DNA from: DATDRQ01 sp035291645
GTDB taxonomy: Bacteria > Chloroflexota > Anaerolineae > Anaerolineales > UBA4823
Direction: 5' to 3'
Assembly (NCBI GenBank): GCA_035291645.1
Contig: DATDRQ010000050.1
Coordinates: 1-5,589 of the forward strand
DNA: 5,589 nucleotides
Each line of letters starts with the position of its first letter. Positions within the stretch are counted from its first letter, which is position 1. The position numbers and the translations under genes are program-made. The notes below the pieces were generated by a model. That model searched no databases and was not told the DNA's origin. It was given only the letters and a program-made list of their open reading frames with translations. Below, piece by piece: positions 4,484 to 5,589 of this stretch.

Positions 4484-5589
4484 ATGGATAGTCTAAGCCT
4501 GGTCGGCCCCAAATTCGTGCCTCCGCTGGACGAGAATTTCCGTCCGGCCTCCCTGGCGAACAAGAATTATCAGCAGGAAGTTACCTGGGGTGCTGTTCCA
4601 CTGGTCATCGGGTTGGAGCGGTCTCACGGAGAGCTGTCTCGCTTCGAGACCAAGATCTTCCCCGAAGGTCACCCGCGATCAGGGGAGAACTTCCACTACG
4701 TGGAGCGGTTGGTCAAGTTCCTGCTGTGGCAGCGAGGCGGGTACAAGCTATATGTCGGTAGTCCGCGCAGCATCGGGGAGCATATCCGCCGGTGCTATGC
4801 TCCAGAAGGCACGCGCAAATTTGACCATCAATTCATGGGGGAGCAGGTCTACGAGCAGACCTTCACCGTCGTGGTATGTGATGTATCTGAGGTGCCGCCA
4901 GAGAATGAGACAGGCAAGCTGCTCGGGCGCCACCTGGACGGCTGCCGGATCGGTTTCGACCTGGGGGCTTCTGACCGGAAGGCCAGCGCCGTTGTGAACG
5001 GCAAGGTGGTCTACAGCGAAGAGGTGATCTGGGAGCCGCGGGTGCAATCCGACCCGGACTACCACTACCGGGAAATCCTGACCGCCCTGGCGACTGCGGC
5101 CTCGAAGATGCCCCGGGTAGATGCCATCGGCGGCAGTTCAGCAGGCATCTACATCGACAACCGCCCGATGGTGGCCTCCTTGTTCCGTGGCATCCCCCTC
5201 GAGCGTTTTGCGGAAGTCAGGGACCTCTTCCACCGCATCCAGGCAGAAATGCAGGTGCCTCTTGAAGTGATTAATGATGGAGATGTTACCGCCCTGGCTG
5301 GTTCGATGTCTCTGGAGGATAACGGGGTCCTCGGTATAGCGATGGGATCCAGTGAGGCGGTCGGTTATGTTGACCTGAAAGGACACGTGAAAGGCTGGCT
5401 GAACGAGCTGGCCTTTGCCCCAATTGATTACGATCCGCAAGCACCCATAGACGAATGGTCCGGCGATAGGGGGTGCGGGGCGTCTTACTTCTCGCAGCAG
5501 TGCGTGTTTCGCCTGGCGCCGCGCGCCGGCATCCAGATCCCGGACGCGCTCTCCGATGCTGAGAAATTGAAGTATGTCCAGGACATGCT
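4484..5589 (+). CDS. Large ROK-like sugar-kinase-fold protein, C-terminus outside window
   Basis: The first 368 codons are visible; the frame is still open at the window end. Residues 1-150 form a domain I cannot name, with VPLVIGLERSHGELSRFETK, FHYVERLVKFLLWQRGGYKL and FDHQFMGEQVYEQTF segments. An ASKHA/ROK-like core follows: GFDLGASDRKAS (157-168) as phosphate-1 loop, AIGGSSAG near 214-221, VINDGDVTALAG (262-273) with D265 matching the ROK catalytic Asp, and GIAMGSSEAVGYV (284-296). The usual ROK GEIGH motif becomes NELAF (307-311): the Glu remains but the zinc His is Phe. CxCGxxGC is reduced to the single Cys of GDRGCG. So the zinc site is lost. It may phosphorylate or sense a sugar; the substrate is unknown. 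ATG 4484 is the first start after an in-frame TGA at 4463. It lies downstream of the ROK repressor, a typical place for a sugar-utilisation gene. Confidence 0.75.
   Translation, partial: MDSLSLVGPKFVPPLDENFRPASLANKNYQQEVTWGAVPLVIGLERSHGELSRFETKIFPEGHPRSGENFHYVERLVKFLLWQRGGYKLYVGSPRSIGEHIRRCYAPEGTRKFDHQFMGEQVYEQTFTVVVCDVSEVPPENETGKLLGRHLDGCRIGFDLGASDRKASAVVNGKVVYSEEVIWEPRVQSDPDYHYREILTALATAASKMPRVDAIGGSSAGIYIDNRPMVASLFRGIPLERFAEVRDLFHRIQAEMQVPLEVINDGDVTALAGSMSLEDNGVLGIAMGSSEAVGYVDLKGHVKGWLNELAFAPIDYDPQAPIDEWSGDRGCGASYFSQQCVFRLAPRAGIQIPDALSDAEKLKYVQDM

Noticed and set aside
4228..4563. Open frame of 111 codons on the minus strand
   Set aside because: Antisense to the ends of two well-supported plus-strand genes and rich in Arg and Ser, typical of a shadow frame.
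4748..5065. Open frame of 105 codons on the minus strand
   Set aside because: It lies opposite the ROK-like gene, whose protein shows clear ASKHA motifs; the minus frame has no recognisable content.
1..5589. CRISPR array, tRNA/rRNA genes, insertion-sequence ends
   Set aside because: No regularly spaced repeats, no cloverleaf-like sequence, and no transposase or paired terminal repeats were seen on either strand.

Overview
The window looks like chromosomal DNA from a free-living bacterium. The best, still tentative, guess is an anaerobic or facultative Chloroflexota (Anaerolineae-like). This rests on the last gene, which resembles a two-part ROK-like protein I remember mainly from sugar-uptake loci of that phylum, and on the ROK regulator beside it. 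There are no RNA genes, CRISPR array or complete mobile element. No composition was computed, but the part right of about 3239 is visibly GC-richer than the part to its left.

Layout. (1) 1-223, plus strand: a nucleotidyltransferase fragment that enters from outside the window and breaks off soon after its active-site motif. About 300 bases without an intact gene follow. (2) 524-2880, all on the minus strand and therefore read right to left: an AbrB/MazE-type antitoxin, a Doc/Fic-type toxin overlapping it by 4 nt, an AlkZ-like winged-helix DNA glycosylase candidate, and a bacterioferritin with its own predicted promoter and flanking palindromes. (3) 2881-3238: a divergent intergenic region. 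It holds the toxin-antitoxin promoter facing left, a doubtful 61-codon frame, and on the right a promoter with two palindromes driving the next gene. (4) 3239-4429, plus strand: a full-length ROK-family repressor. (5) 4484-5589, plus strand: the first 368 codons of a large ROK-like protein that runs off the window.

The left block reads as an accessory and stress-related neighbourhood: broken nucleotidyltransferase, toxin-antitoxin pair, possible DNA-repair glycosylase and iron-storage ferritin. The right block reads as the start of a carbohydrate locus. The ROK repressor probably controls itself and the downstream ROK-like gene through a GTTTATT-G-AACAAAC operator just after its -10 box. The ROK-like gene has lost the family's zinc site and carries an unrecognised N-terminal domain, which makes it the least understood gene here. 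The most testable points are the ROK operator, the palindromes around the bacterioferritin promoter, the glycine in place of the usual acidic residue in the Doc active-site loop, and the QAQ motif of the AlkZ-like protein.
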